Assembly (NCBI GenBank): GCA_026398435.1
Contig: JAPLSW010000050.1
Coordinates: forward strand, 1-64,000
Length of the DNA stretch: 64,000 bases
Reading direction: 5' to 3'
Source: Chlamydiota bacterium
GTDB lineage: Bacteria; Chlamydiota; Chlamydiia; Chlamydiales; Rhabdochlamydiaceae
Part shown: positions 32,735 through 44,302 of the stretch, one piece after another
Numbering within the stretch: position 1 is the first letter of the stretch
How the letters are laid out: every line of letters begins with the position of its first letter
Translations under genes and position numbers: made by a program
Notes under the pieces: model-generated
What the model saw: the letters and a program-made list of their open reading frames with translations, nothing else
The model's database searches: none
Told to the model about the DNA's origin: nothing

Positions 32735-33858
32735 GTAAAGACCACTATTACGATTTTGAAGAAGAGTTCCATTCCCCAAGTGAGAGAAAGCTCGCGCGAA
32801 ATGAGCGGAAGATCGCAGTAGAAAAAGACAGGTCAAAATACAAAAAGACAGATGCAGATCAACGAAAAAAAAATGACGCTCTAAAACAAGAAGACTTTTC
32901 TCACCTCACAAGAGGAAGAATCTTAGCAATTAACCCTGAAGGAATCTTTGTTGATGCCACCGGTCAAAATTGGATCTGTCAGCTCAAAGGAACTCTTAAA
33001 CAGGAAAAAAGCCGACTTAAAAACTTAGTTGCTGTCGGTGATTTTGTCCTTTTTGAAAAAAAGGACAATGGCACAGGGTCTATTTGCCATGTAGAAGAAA
33101 GACGCTCTATCCTATCTCGCGCTGATAACCTACTCCGAAGGAAACAGCAACTAATTGCAGTTAACATCGATCAAGTAATCATCACCTGCTCTGTGGTATT
33201 CCCAGCACTAAAGCCCCACCTTGTCGATAGATATGTGATTGCGACGTTAAAAGGAAATATGACCCCGATCATTGCGATTAATAAAATTGACCTGCTTAAA
33301 GAAAATCCCGATATAGATCCTGTAACACTTGAAGTAGAAGCCTACATGTACAAGGAATTTTTAAAGGCCTATTCAGCCCTTGGAATCCCTGTAGTTTCTT
33401 TGAGTATCCATACAGGGGAAGGACTCCCTGAGCTGAAAGCTCTTATGCATGGAAAAACATCTGTTTTTTCAGGTCAATCAGGAGTCGGAAAATCCTCTCT
33501 TATCAATGCAATGACGGGATCTTCCTTGAAAACAGGCGCTGTTGTCGGCAAGACAAATAAAGGTTCTCATACTACGACAACAACACACCTTGTTCCGATC
33601 GAGGGGGAAGGGTTTTGCATTGATACACCTGGCATCAAAAGCTTCGGTATTTGGGATCTTGAAGAAAAAAATCTGCAAGCATACTACCCCGAATTTTTTC
33701 CCTTTGCAGAAAAATGCAAGTTCCCTGATTGCTCTCACCGCAATGAGCCGGATTGCGCTGTGAAAAAAGCGGTAGAAGAAGAAAAAATTTCCGAGTTGAG
33801 ATTTGCCTCCTATTGTGCTTTACTTGCAAGTCTTGCAGAAGAACACCGTAACCGTTAG
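32731..33858 (+). CDS. rsgA: Ribosome small-subunit biogenesis GTPase RsgA
   Basis: A 375-residue circularly permuted GTPase. An OB-fold (about 70-140) is followed by G4 NKID, G1 GQSGVGKSS (from residue 248), G3 DTPG, and a C-terminal zinc motif CKFPDCSHRNEPDC. It checks 30S maturation. The start is TTG at 32731, with GAGG seven bases upstream; the TTG overlaps the stop of the methyltransferase gene. The N-terminus has an extra Lys/Glu-rich stretch of about 60 residues compared with the usual length. Confidence 0.93.
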   Translation: MSKDHYYDFEEEFHSPSERKLARNERKIAVEKDRSKYKKTDADQRKKNDALKQEDFSHLTRGRILAINPEGIFVDATGQNWICQLKGTLKQEKSRLKNLVAVGDFVLFEKKDNGTGSICHVEERRSILSRADNLLRRKQQLIAVNIDQVIITCSVVFPALKPHLVDRYVIATLKGNMTPIIAINKIDLLKENPDIDPVTLEVEAYMYKEFLKAYSALGIPVVSLSIHTGEGLPELKALMHGKTSVFSGQSGVGKSSLINAMTGSSLKTGAVVGKTNKGSHTTTTTHLVPIEGEGFCIDTPGIKSFGIWDLEEKNLQAYYPEFFPFAEKCKFPDCSHRNEPDCAVKKAVEEEKISELRFASYCALLASLAEEHRNR

Positions 33859-36260
<2,402 letters not shown>

Positions 36261-36271
36261 TTTTCCTCTAC

Positions 36272-38200
36272 TTAAGGTGAAAAGAGCGAATCTAACGCCT
36301 CTCCAAAATGTTGATGAATAATTGATAAACTAAATGGGATATTATCTTCTTCTTCATTTTTAGTCGCAATAATATGTAATGCTCGAGAATGAAATATATC
36401 TTGTTTATTATCAAATTGAGCAATTAATTTTTGAGAACCATTATGAATAAAAAATTCATAGGGAGATCTCCCTGCATTATATCTCGCTCCAATAACAAAG
36501 GGCCACGGCTTATCAGTAAATATACTATGCCCTTGCAAGACATCCTGAAAACAATCCTCCCCTATAAGATAATGAAGTATGGAAGGGAAGATATCCATGT
36601 GAGAGCTAACAACCTTAGAAGAAACCTCAGAATTCACCTCCCCAGAGCCCATCTTATAATACAAAGGAACGTTAAGTTGAGGTTTCGTTAAATCAGTTGC
36701 ATGAAATAAATGGCCATATTCATAAAACTCCTCTCCATGATCTCCAGTAAAAACGATAATAGAGTCCTCATACAAAGATTTAGCCTTAAGGGTATCTACA
36801 ACTTTTTCAAAAAGAGAATCGACATAATGGATTGCATTACGATAGCGATTTTGAATTTTCTCAATATTTTTTTGAGAGACAGCGGCTTCTAAATAATTGA
36901 TCTGCTCATCTATCGGGGTAAAAAGAGGGGGCGCGTCCTGGGGCCAGCTATAGCCGAAATGGGTTGAATCCAGAAAGACGATAAAAACCCTTCCGCCAGA
37001 TCTCTCCCCTTTATTAATATCCGCGCATAGCGCATCAATTGCCATAGCATCTGCCTGCCAAGGGGCAGTAGCATCATCCATAGCACAACACTTGCCTTTG
37101 TCAAGCAAGTAGCTATTTTCCCCAAAAAGCATTTCATCCATCTGATAGAAAGAAAGTCGACTTCCAGAGTACATCTGGATTTCGTATCCCATTTTTTTAA
37201 GGAGCAAAAGAGGGACGCTTCCCTTTTTCCACTGATCTACTTGGTAGTTTGAAAAGTGAAAGGGTAGTAGTGAATAGAAAAGAGAAAACCAAGAAAATTG
37301 TGTTGCATTGGCATTGGACATGGCTAAGGGAAAATGGATGGATTCACAGCGAAATTGACTGAGCGCCGGAGCGACTTGCTCTGTGATAAAATCTTCCCTT
37401 AGGCTTTCTGCAATGAAAAGAAAAATATCGGGTTTTCTCTGCAATGAAAAGGGGCGAGAATCAAGCTCTGCAAAACAGTCCTTATCTTTCCACGGGTCTT
37501 TTAAACACCCATCAACAAGCAAAACCTCATGCTCCGGAGGGAAAAAAGTAGTTTTCCAAGGAAGGGCCTTTTGGTACCTTATGGAAGTGCTTTCATGGGC
37601 AAAAGGGGAGAAAATTGAGTCCCAGACAAATAAGAAAAAAAAGGCTCCGACAGAGCAGCTAACAGCGAGCCTTCGTGAAAAATAGATCGGTTTTTTCTTA
37701 GAAAAATGATCGAGCAAGCGATATAACCATAGCCCCGCATAGAGAATAGCGCCAAAAAATAAAGCGGTTAATCCCCAAGTAGAAAGGGGGATGCTTGTAG
37801 CCTTAAGTAACTCTATAAAATTCCCTGCGGTTTCCTCTGAAACAAACTCTATTCCATACCAAATAGAAATATCAATTAATCTTTCTAAAAAGAAATCAAC
37901 GACTTGAGCGAGTAAAAACAAATAGCCTGCAAGTAGAAAAAAACTCTTAAATTTACGAGGGAAGTACGACTGAATCCAAACAAAAAAACAGATAAAACCT
38001 GTAACCTCAAGAATGCACTGAGCTATGGCATACATCAAAAAGAAGTACTTAGAAAAGGAAAAAGTCGGTTCCACAAGGAATATGTGCACACCATGGATCG
38101 TGCTCAATACAGAGAGAACAAAAAAGAAAAACAGATAGTTTACGTGATGGGGTATGGGGCTAAGGATCTTGTCCGGATCTACATCATCTTTTTCAGTCAT
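36272..38200 (-). CDS. LTA-synthase/sulfatase-like membrane enzyme (alkaline phosphatase superfamily)
   Basis: A 642-residue protein with five N-terminal membrane segments (about residues 18-200) and a large extracytoplasmic domain. The domain starts KPDIFLFIAESLREDFITE, where a metal/nucleophile Ser/Thr is expected, and contains VFLDSTHFGYSWP and FTGDHGEEFYEYGHLFH with the conserved Asp-His metal ligands. The layout matches phosphoglycerol or phosphoethanolamine transferases and YejM-like proteins. It may modify LPS or lipids in the outer leaflet; the substrate cannot be read from sequence. Confidence 0.8.
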   Translation of the reverse strand: MTEKDDVDPDKILSPIPHHVNYLFFFFVLSVLSTIHGVHIFLVEPTFSFSKYFFLMYAIAQCILEVTGFICFFVWIQSYFPRKFKSFFLLAGYLFLLAQVVDFFLERLIDISIWYGIEFVSEETAGNFIELLKATSIPLSTWGLTALFFGAILYAGLWLYRLLDHFSKKKPIYFSRRLAVSCSVGAFFFLFVWDSIFSPFAHESTSIRYQKALPWKTTFFPPEHEVLLVDGCLKDPWKDKDCFAELDSRPFSLQRKPDIFLFIAESLREDFITEQVAPALSQFRCESIHFPLAMSNANATQFSWFSLFYSLLPFHFSNYQVDQWKKGSVPLLLLKKMGYEIQMYSGSRLSFYQMDEMLFGENSYLLDKGKCCAMDDATAPWQADAMAIDALCADINKGERSGGRVFIVFLDSTHFGYSWPQDAPPLFTPIDEQINYLEAAVSQKNIEKIQNRYRNAIHYVDSLFEKVVDTLKAKSLYEDSIIVFTGDHGEEFYEYGHLFHATDLTKPQLNVPLYYKMGSGEVNSEVSSKVVSSHMDIFPSILHYLIGEDCFQDVLQGHSIFTDKPWPFVIGARYNAGRSPYEFFIHNGSQKLIAQFDNKQDIFHSRALHIIATKNEEEDNIPFSLSIIHQHFGEALDSLFSP

Positions 38201-38301
38201 GATAACAAAGGCACATGTATTCCGATGTGACCTCCTCCCTTCTAACTAGCTTTATCAGTATGAGCGGTATCTGGTCAATGACTATTGAAAAACAAGAAAG
38301 C

Positions 38302-38327
38302 GACTCGTCCTCTTAAGAGGACAAGTC
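38302..38327 (-). terminator. Hairpin terminator after the 39606-38341 gene
   Basis: A near-perfect inverted repeat (GACTTGTCCTCT / AGAGGACGAGTC on the minus strand) followed by GCTTTCTTGTTTTTC, 13 bases after the stop codon at 38341. Confidence 0.65.
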
Positions 38328-38340
38328 ACTGATAAAATAC

Positions 38341-39606
38341 TTAGATAAAATGCTTCATTAGCCCTTCATAATCGCCCTTATTAATGAAATCCTCTACGAC
38401 AACAGGATTTGCATTTATCTGCGAAGAAAAGCCAGGAACATAGGGAAGCAGCTGTCCTTTTTTTGATTCTTCTTTCATTCTATCTTTAAATCCATCCACA
38501 AAACTAGACCATTTAAAATGGTTCTTGCTGATTGAATGGAGACACTTACGCAAATGAGAATCTGCGCATATGTATCCTAAAAAGCGCAAAGGATGAACAG
38601 GTCGTATCTGCTTACCTTTTTTCTCTAAAGACTTTTTCTCAAGTAGCAGCTGAAAAACGTTATTATCAGCCATTGTAGTAAGAATCTTCTTTATAGATTT
38701 CTTATCAGAATCTGTGAGGCGGAGCTGATTATATTGCTCGATTGAGGCGCTATTTTGATCCATCAGTCCACGCTTCAACACGGCAAATCCTCTTTCATTC
38801 TTATTTTCAGAGGTAGATAGCATTTCTAAAAGGTTGCTACTAAGAATCTCCTCTTCATCTTCCTCTAGATCTGCAGGTGATATTGTTTCAAGAATCTTAT
38901 TTCTTGGCTCAAAATAGGAAAATAAAGCGTAGGTAACTTCATCGAGCCTGATATGGCGAATAATTTCAGAAGATGCTTGGATAAATTCAGCAAAAGGAAT
39001 GGCCGGATTATCTTGCAAATATTCCTTTTCGAAATAACAGTAACTGAAATATTCATCTTCTGTTTTATCATCTTTTAACAGCTCTAGCACAAACCCTAAA
39101 GACAAGCTACGAACTTCTACAAACTCGTCATGGGGAATCCTTTCAGTTAAAAGCACTTGCAACTGCTCTTCTAAATAATCTAGTATTTGCGCTTCTTCTT
39201 TCAACTGGTAACTCAGCTGAAGAGATACAAATGAAGGACTAAAATGGAGATCGTCCGTATAGACATCATAATTAATAAATGCCTCTTTAACTAATTCTTC
39301 CAGTCTAGCTTTCCCAATAGATTCTGCAAGGATCATCGTCCATCTTTTTTTTATACTTTCAACGTCTGTAACAGGAATTTCATCCGGCTCATACGTTAAG
39401 AAAAGCTCCCCATCCTGAATACTCATTCCTTCTGCATTTAGAAATGAAGTTTTTACAGGGGCTTGATACCCAACCTTATTTTCTTTACTAAGTCTTAGCG
39501 ATTTCCCCTTTAAAGAAGACGCAAATCCTTTGCTATCTTCCTCTGCTTGTGTAAAAGCTACCAAAAACACTGATGAGAGTAGAGCAATCCAATTTAATCT
39601 GATCAT
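38341..39606 (-). CDS. Exported hypothetical protein
   Basis: A 421-residue protein that I do not recognise. It has a signal peptide (MIRLNWIALLSSVFLVAFTQAEE), then a long acidic, mostly helical sequence with no other membrane segments and few Cys. GGGGGA lies five bases before the ATG. It is monocistronic with its own terminator. It is likely periplasmic or secreted. Confidence 0.65.
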   Translation of the reverse strand: MIRLNWIALLSSVFLVAFTQAEEDSKGFASSLKGKSLRLSKENKVGYQAPVKTSFLNAEGMSIQDGELFLTYEPDEIPVTDVESIKKRWTMILAESIGKARLEELVKEAFINYDVYTDDLHFSPSFVSLQLSYQLKEEAQILDYLEEQLQVLLTERIPHDEFVEVRSLSLGFVLELLKDDKTEDEYFSYCYFEKEYLQDNPAIPFAEFIQASSEIIRHIRLDEVTYALFSYFEPRNKILETISPADLEEDEEEILSSNLLEMLSTSENKNERGFAVLKRGLMDQNSASIEQYNQLRLTDSDKKSIKKILTTMADNNVFQLLLEKKSLEKKGKQIRPVHPLRFLGYICADSHLRKCLHSISKNHFKWSSFVDGFKDRMKEESKKGQLLPYVPGFSSQINANPVVVEDFINKGDYEGLMKHFI

Positions 39607-39811
39607 AAAAATCCCCCTTTGCTATTCGTAAAAAAGGGTTATAAGTAAAATCTTTATTTCCCTCAAGAGATATTCAATAGCAATCAGCTTACGATCAACA
39701 AGTTAATTTCATGTTTATGAACTTTCTTAAAAATTAACATTTACAATAAGTCGGAAAAGATTATTTATAAAGAATTAGAGATCGAATTAAACTAACTATG
39801 CGGAGGCCCAA

Positions 39812-40222
39812 ATGAAATCAACGGTCTTTCTATTTGGAGAAGCGGAAAAAGGTGACTATTGCACTCCCCATCTCTGTAGATCTCTTCCACAACTCGCTGA
39901 TACTTTTGGTAATCCCCCAAAAGAAACTCTAGGACTTTTTTATGCAGTACAAACCCTGCTTTTCAATCGAGATCTTGTTTTTTTTCGGGTAAAAGAAGAA
40001 GGATATAGCATCCAAGACTACCGTAAAGGACTTCGTCTTTTACAGGTTAAAGAAGCGATTCCCCTACTTAGCGCAATCTATATACCGGGTATTGGAGACG
40101 CAGAATTTATAGAAGAGGCAAGCGCGGTATGTCACATTCATAAAAGCCTTCTTATCATTACACAAAAAGATCTCTATGACTACCTAACAGCGCTTCCCTC
40201 TATTGATCCAACAAAGAACTAA
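39812..40222 (+). CDS. Conserved-looking hypothetical protein next to peroxiredoxin
   Basis: A 136-residue cytosolic protein with no known motif (FLFGEAEKGDY, LPQLADTFGNPP). CGGAGG sits five bases before the ATG. It converges on the peroxiredoxin gene with a four-base overlap. From memory Chlamydia has a similar small gene beside its ahpC/tsa gene, so this may be a conserved chlamydial neighbour; the function is unknown. Confidence 0.65.
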   Translation: MKSTVFLFGEAEKGDYCTPHLCRSLPQLADTFGNPPKETLGLFYAVQTLLFNRDLVFFRVKEEGYSIQDYRKGLRLLQVKEAIPLLSAIYIPGIGDAEFIEEASAVCHIHKSLLIITQKDLYDYLTALPSIDPTKN

Positions 40223-40809
40223 TTATGAAAATAGGTACTTAACCCTTCAGCGGTCGGTGTCATGCTTTTACTACCTGATCTCCAGTTAGCAGGGCATACT
40301 TCCCCATTTTTCTCATGATAAATAATAGCATCGAGAGTTCTTAACGCCTCTTCTACCGATCTTCCTATAGGAAGATCATTGATGAGCTGATGGCGTACAA
40401 TCCCTAGCTTATCGATGATATAAAGACCTCTATAGGCAATGCCATCTTCTTCTTTAAGAACCTGATAGCTTTTTGCAATCGTCTTATTGAGATCTGATAC
40501 CAAAGGATAAGTAACCCCTTCAATTCCCCCTTTACTCTTCGGGGTGCCAAGCCACGCTAAGTGGGAATAGCAACTATCTATAGAGCAGCCGACAACTTCT
40601 GCATTCCGGCTTTTAAAATCAGCGAGCCTTTCTTGAAAAGCATGCAGCTCTGTAGGACAGACAAACGTGAAATCGAGCGGATAAAAAAAGAAGACAATAT
40701 ATTTACCAAGATAATCTCTTAAGGAAAAGTCCGATTGAATTTTTCCTTCAGCTACAGCTTGTACAGAAAACTGAGGCGCTATTTTACCAATAAGTATGTG
40801 TGACATCAT
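40219..40809 (-). CDS. 2-Cys peroxiredoxin (AhpC/TSA)
   Basis: A 196-residue thiol peroxidase that reduces H2O2 and organic peroxides. The peroxidatic Cys is in FTFVCPTEL and the resolving Cys in GEVCPANW, so it is a typical 2-Cys enzyme acting as a dimer in the cytosol. It is followed 12 bases upstream by the MBL-fold hydrolase gene, probably one transcript. No dedicated AhpF-type reductase gene is nearby. Confidence 0.92.
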   Translation of the reverse strand: MMSHILIGKIAPQFSVQAVAEGKIQSDFSLRDYLGKYIVFFFYPLDFTFVCPTELHAFQERLADFKSRNAEVVGCSIDSCYSHLAWLGTPKSKGGIEGVTYPLVSDLNKTIAKSYQVLKEEDGIAYRGLYIIDKLGIVRHQLINDLPIGRSVEEALRTLDAIIYHEKNGEVCPANWRSGSKSMTPTAEGLSTYFHN

Positions 40810-40821
40810 TCCTCCAAAAAT

Positions 40822-41454
40822 TTAAGAAAATCGTTTCTCTGCGTCTTTCATCCAAGACTCTTGAGCGATGCTCGTGCTCCCTCCGTGACCCGGATAGACT
40901 TTGGTATCTCCAGGAAGATTAGACAAGATAAGTAGGGACTCCCACATCCGAGAAGGCTCAGAGGTTGGAAGGTCTACCCTTCCCATGCATCCCCGAAATA
41001 AAGTATCTCCAGAAATGAGTGTTTTTTCTTCAGGGATATAGAAACAGATACATCCGGGGCTATGGCCCGGAGTATGAATGACCTGAATCTGCATATTGCC
41101 AAGAGTTAGGATCTCTGTGCCTTCTAAGATTTGATCAGGAATGACCCCTTCTATAGGAAAATACAGAGAGAGGCCATCAGAACCTGGATGCTCCACATTG
41201 CCGACATCTTCTCTATGCACCACAACAGGGCAACCAAACTTTTTTTTAAGCTCTGCCAGATCCGCTATATGATCCCAATGGGAATGGGTAAGAACTATTT
41301 TTTCGACAGAGAGCCCTTCAAGGTTTATCTCAGCAATAAGCTCCTCTGCACAGTCTTTTGGAGCATCGATGATCCAAGCCTTTTTAGTATCGGTGCATGC
41401 CAAGATATAGGCGTTAGTTTCAACAGGTCCTGCAGGAAAAACGCTTATCATCAT
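40822..41454 (-). CDS. Metallo-beta-lactamase fold hydrolase (glyoxalase II-like)
   Basis: A 210-residue MBL-fold enzyme with the dinuclear metal motif THSHWDH, later HTPGHSPG, SGDTLFRGCMGR and VYPGHG. Family members hydrolyse thioesters such as S-lactoylglutathione or act as persulfide dioxygenases. I place the start at the ATG 41454 (MMISVFPAGPVETNAY), as a longer frame would run into the tRNA gene. It lies just upstream of the peroxiredoxin gene, fitting a detoxification role. Confidence 0.85.
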   Translation of the reverse strand: MMISVFPAGPVETNAYILACTDTKKAWIIDAPKDCAEELIAEINLEGLSVEKIVLTHSHWDHIADLAELKKKFGCPVVVHREDVGNVEHPGSDGLSLYFPIEGVIPDQILEGTEILTLGNMQIQVIHTPGHSPGCICFYIPEEKTLISGDTLFRGCMGRVDLPTSEPSRMWESLLILSNLPGDTKVYPGHGGSTSIAQESWMKDAEKRFS

Positions 41455-41479
41455 AGATATGTAAAGGGGGTAAAATGAT

Positions 41480-41553
41480 TGCACCGGAGAGGATTCGAAC
41501 CTCTGGCCTCACGGTTCGTAGCCGTGTGCTCTATCCAGCTGAGCTACCAGTGC
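41480..41553 (-). tRNA. tRNA-Arg (anticodon ACG)
   Basis: A 74-nt cloverleaf on the minus strand: acceptor GCACTGG/CCGGTGC, D-arm GCTCAGCTGGATAGAGC, anticodon loop CTACGAA (ACG), and T-arm AGAGGTTCGAATCCTCT. CCA is not encoded. ACG reads CGU and, when its first base is edited to inosine, CGC/CGA. Confidence 0.97.
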
Positions 41554-41648
41554 ATGAGGCCACCCATCATCACAATAAAGAGGTTTTTTGCCAAGGGTTT
41601 TTCCAGGATTTGATCTCTTTAACGAGATAAAGAAATTTATATGCTAAT

Positions 41649-42869
41649 TTAACGGTACCACAAAGGAATAGTCTTTAAATGCTTTTCTATGGCACTTTTT
41701 AGCTCCTTTTCCAAAGGGAGATCTTTTACCGTTTTCCATGCCTCTGAAAATTTTTGAACCGTTTCTTGCACGGTATCTACTACCAGTTTTTCAGAAAGGT
41801 CCACTTTTGAAGCAAATCTCTTAAATTCATCAAGAGTCAGCGAAGAAAACTCTTTATTATCTACGAAATTTAAAGCCAGCCTATCCTCCGGCAAATAGAG
41901 TATTGTGGAAACAAAATCGTAAGCTGGGGCAAGTTCTACCTTATTTCCTTCCCTGTAGATAAGAGACCAGTTTTTAAGATGCATATCTCCATTGCCAATC
42001 AGAGCATTAAAAACAAAACGTTTAATAAACTCTGCAATCCCGGCACTCCCTACCTCTCTCGAAATTACCTCAGCTATGTTACGGTAATTTGCTTTGTCAT
42101 ACTTTTTTTCAGGATAGACTCCGAATACTTGCGCAAAATCTTCAATATGAACTTTATCCCCATTGTCTTTCCTATCGAACCTTTTAATAACAAACGCACT
42201 ATTCCCTAGCTTTTCAAATCCTTTAGGAAGTCCTTGAAGCTCTTCAATTTTTCTGAGCATTGTAGGAGGAACATCGATCCCAACCATTCTTGCTAGCTCC
42301 ATCATGGTATACTCATTTTCTGGAACTCCTCGGAAGCTTGTATGTGGCAGCTTAATTATCCAGTCGCCTCCAACGCCATCTACAGGTATCACCAAACCAT
42401 GATCCATTTTTTCTATAGCTGAAAATTTAAGCTGAACACCTGCTAAAGAAAAATGAAAGACAGGATCCTTACTTTTCTCCTCTTTTAACAAGGTATTAAT
42501 AGAAGGAAAAACTCCTCCATTTTTATCATAATCTTGGATGGTAAGAGCTCCGGGCAAATCGGAACCAAGAGAGCTTAGAAGAGAAAATTCATGCACAGGA
42601 TTGATACCAGCTCGTTTTGCCAGATATTCTCGTAAATCTCCTTCCGGCAGAAGATTCGAGAAAAAAGGAGGAAGCCTAGTTCTTGTAGTTTTTACCTCAG
42701 TGATGAGCTCTCCCCAAGAGCCTTTAAAAGATAGGCTAAGGATCGGCCTGGATGGGTTATTTACGTAACCCTCATCAAAAGCAAATAGATTCTTATCCCC
42801 TGGTAAATGAGTAAGCGTTCCAATCGTGTCATTGTATAGAAGAACTTTAAGGACTTTTATTTCAGACAT
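41649..42869 (-). CDS. hipA: HipA-type serine/threonine kinase toxin
   Basis: A 406-residue HipA-fold kinase. Motifs: VQLKFSA (N-lobe), GGDWIIKLPH, the activation-type stretch NEYTMMELARMVGI, catalytic NGDMHLKNWSL and metal-binding APAYDFVST. HipA of E. coli phosphorylates glutamyl-tRNA synthetase and causes growth arrest. The start at 42869 has GAGG six bases upstream inside the end of hipB, with an eight-base overlap, typical of a hipBA operon. Confidence 0.9.
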   Translation of the reverse strand: MSEIKVLKVLLYNDTIGTLTHLPGDKNLFAFDEGYVNNPSRPILSLSFKGSWGELITEVKTTRTRLPPFFSNLLPEGDLREYLAKRAGINPVHEFSLLSSLGSDLPGALTIQDYDKNGGVFPSINTLLKEEKSKDPVFHFSLAGVQLKFSAIEKMDHGLVIPVDGVGGDWIIKLPHTSFRGVPENEYTMMELARMVGIDVPPTMLRKIEELQGLPKGFEKLGNSAFVIKRFDRKDNGDKVHIEDFAQVFGVYPEKKYDKANYRNIAEVISREVGSAGIAEFIKRFVFNALIGNGDMHLKNWSLIYREGNKVELAPAYDFVSTILYLPEDRLALNFVDNKEFSSLTLDEFKRFASKVDLSEKLVVDTVQETVQKFSEAWKTVKDLPLEKELKSAIEKHLKTIPLWYR

Positions 42870-43161
42870 CGTCTTCCTCATCTGTTAATCGATAAGCAGG
42901 AAGTGATTTCGACATGGGAGAATTACTTGATAGAGCCTGAATTGCCGGAATGAATTTCGGTGACACAAGGACAAGTTCTAAATCTAGAGCCCTGGCTATC
43001 TGTATAAGACTCGAGGTTTGCAAGTCGACTTTCCCATTTTCTATTTTAGAAATATGGCTCTGGGGAGCTCCAACTCGCGCGCCAAGCTCTCTTTGACTTA
43101 AGCCTTTTTTCTCACGAGCCGCTTTGATATCAGCCGCTATGTCCTGAATGCAGTAAATCAT
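42862..43161 (-). CDS. hipB: HipB-type XRE antitoxin
   Basis: A 99-residue protein with an XRE helix-turn-helix (KGLSQRELGARVGAPQSHISKIENGKVDLQTSSLIQIARAL, about residues 18-57) and a tail that would insert into HipA. It neutralises HipA and represses the operon by binding palindromes upstream. AGGA is found before the ATG. The upstream region contains two strong palindromes. Confidence 0.9.
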   Translation of the reverse strand: MIYCIQDIAADIKAAREKKGLSQRELGARVGAPQSHISKIENGKVDLQTSSLIQIARALDLELVLVSPKFIPAIQALSSNSPMSKSLPAYRLTDEEDDV

Positions 43162-43194
43162 ATGTCATCCTATATCAAACCTCATAATCTATAT

Positions 43195-43217
43195 ATTACA
43201 ACATATAGTATGTTACA
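43195..43217. promoter_or_regulatory. Candidate HipB operator
   Basis: On the minus strand, AACATA-CTA-TATGTT (with TGTAACATA and TATGTTGTAA around it) forms a short palindrome about 40 bases before the hipB ATG, in the usual place for a HipB-bound operator. Confidence 0.5.
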
Positions 43218-43225
43218 GTCAAATC

Positions 43226-43272
43226 ATATATTAAAGCATATCAAATAGCCAGATTGATATGCTTTAATATAT
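43226..43272. promoter_or_regulatory. Perfect 19-bp inverted repeat upstream of hipB
   Basis: Arms 43226-43244 and 43254-43272 are perfect complements with a 9-nt spacer. It lacks a T-tract, so an operator or hairpin is more likely than a terminator. Confidence 0.65.
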
Positions 43273-43473
43273 TTATGTGCCTCAGAAATAACAGGATCAA
43301 ACTCTAAAGCACTAATAACCAACAATTTTTCACAATTTTCATGAGATCATGAAAATGGCCAATCTAAACTACGCAAATTCATCCCTAAAAAGTGACAAAA
43401 ATCCGATCATTACACTAAGAGCTAAAATCTCCATTTCTATATAATAGCCTTTTCAAATTAACACTTTTTTTAA

Positions 43474-44274
43474 ATGAAAAAACACTACCAATTCCTAGCG
43501 AAACCCACAAGCCTTCTACAAGATGCTCAAAATGAGCTGATGGAGATAGGCCTAGAGGACCTATATGTCATTCAAGAGGTGAATAAAGAACAGTGGCTCC
43601 TCGGCGGTACTGCCTCCAAAACTCTTCCTGAAATACTAAAGCATCTGGAGCTATCATCTATTGAACCAGAAATTGACTGGGCTGAGCAATCAGCGCTATT
43701 TTCCCCTTATTTTTCTGAAGGGAAAATCCGTGTTCCCCTATCTGAATTTTCCTCTATTGATAAAAAACTACTTCTTGAACCAGGAGCTGGGTTTGGGGAT
43801 TTATCCCATCCGACAACAAGGCTTACGCTTAAGAATTTAAGCGAGCATGTCAAAGATGCCTATGTATTAGATATTGGATGTGGCAGCGGCGTTTTAAGCA
43901 TTGGTGCGTCTTTAATGGGCTCGTTATTTGTAAGTGGTATCGATATTGATCCTGCAGCTCTTTTACATGCAGAAATAAATAAGACATTGAACTCTCTTGA
44001 TGATGTTGAATTTTCTATGACTCCATCGACTCATTTGGATAATGAATCTCAATGGGTAGCTCTCATGAATATGACATTTCTAGAACAGAAAATGGCATGG
44101 GGCTCTTTAAAGGGTTACCATAGAAATATCTCGACGCTGATTGTTTCAGGTATTCTTACAGAACAAAGAGATGCTTATTTAACTTGGAGTTTTCAAAATG
44201 AGTGGAAGCTTGTAACCGAATCTGAGGAAGAAGGCTGGATCTCTTTTGTATTTATCTCTTCCTTTAAAGGTTGA
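43474..44274 (+). CDS. PrmA-like class I methyltransferase
   Basis: A 266-residue SAM-dependent methyltransferase resembling ribosomal protein L11 methyltransferase: EPGAGFGDLSHPTTRL precedes motif I (VLDIGCGSGVLSIGA), then GIDIDPAALLHA. The N-terminal domain is shorter and more divergent than in true PrmA, and the catalytic-loop region reads NMTFLEQK in place of the usual NIL-type sequence, so the substrate is uncertain. Confidence 0.75.
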   Translation: MKKHYQFLAKPTSLLQDAQNELMEIGLEDLYVIQEVNKEQWLLGGTASKTLPEILKHLELSSIEPEIDWAEQSALFSPYFSEGKIRVPLSEFSSIDKKLLLEPGAGFGDLSHPTTRLTLKNLSEHVKDAYVLDIGCGSGVLSIGASLMGSLFVSGIDIDPAALLHAEINKTLNSLDDVEFSMTPSTHLDNESQWVALMNMTFLEQKMAWGSLKGYHRNISTLIVSGILTEQRDAYLTWSFQNEWKLVTESEEEGWISFVFISSFKG

Positions 44275-44302
44275 AGCCTTCCTGTTTCTTTTACCGGCTA
44301 TA

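Larger units (their letters stand above)
43162..43473. other. Divergent spacer between hipB and the PrmA-like gene (312 bases)
   Basis: It contains the hipBA palindromes and, further right, a second palindrome at 43335-43356 (ATTTTCATGA / TCATGAAAAT, 2-nt centre). A short minus-strand frame around 43255-43345 reads like protein (LLVISALEFDPVISEAHKYI) but has no start codon, possibly a gene fragment. Confidence 0.5.

Noticed and set aside
43255-43345. Protein-like minus-strand frame (LLVISALEFDPVI...)
   Set aside because: It has no start codon, is about 40 codons long and overlaps the palindromes; kept only as a possible fragment in the spacer note.
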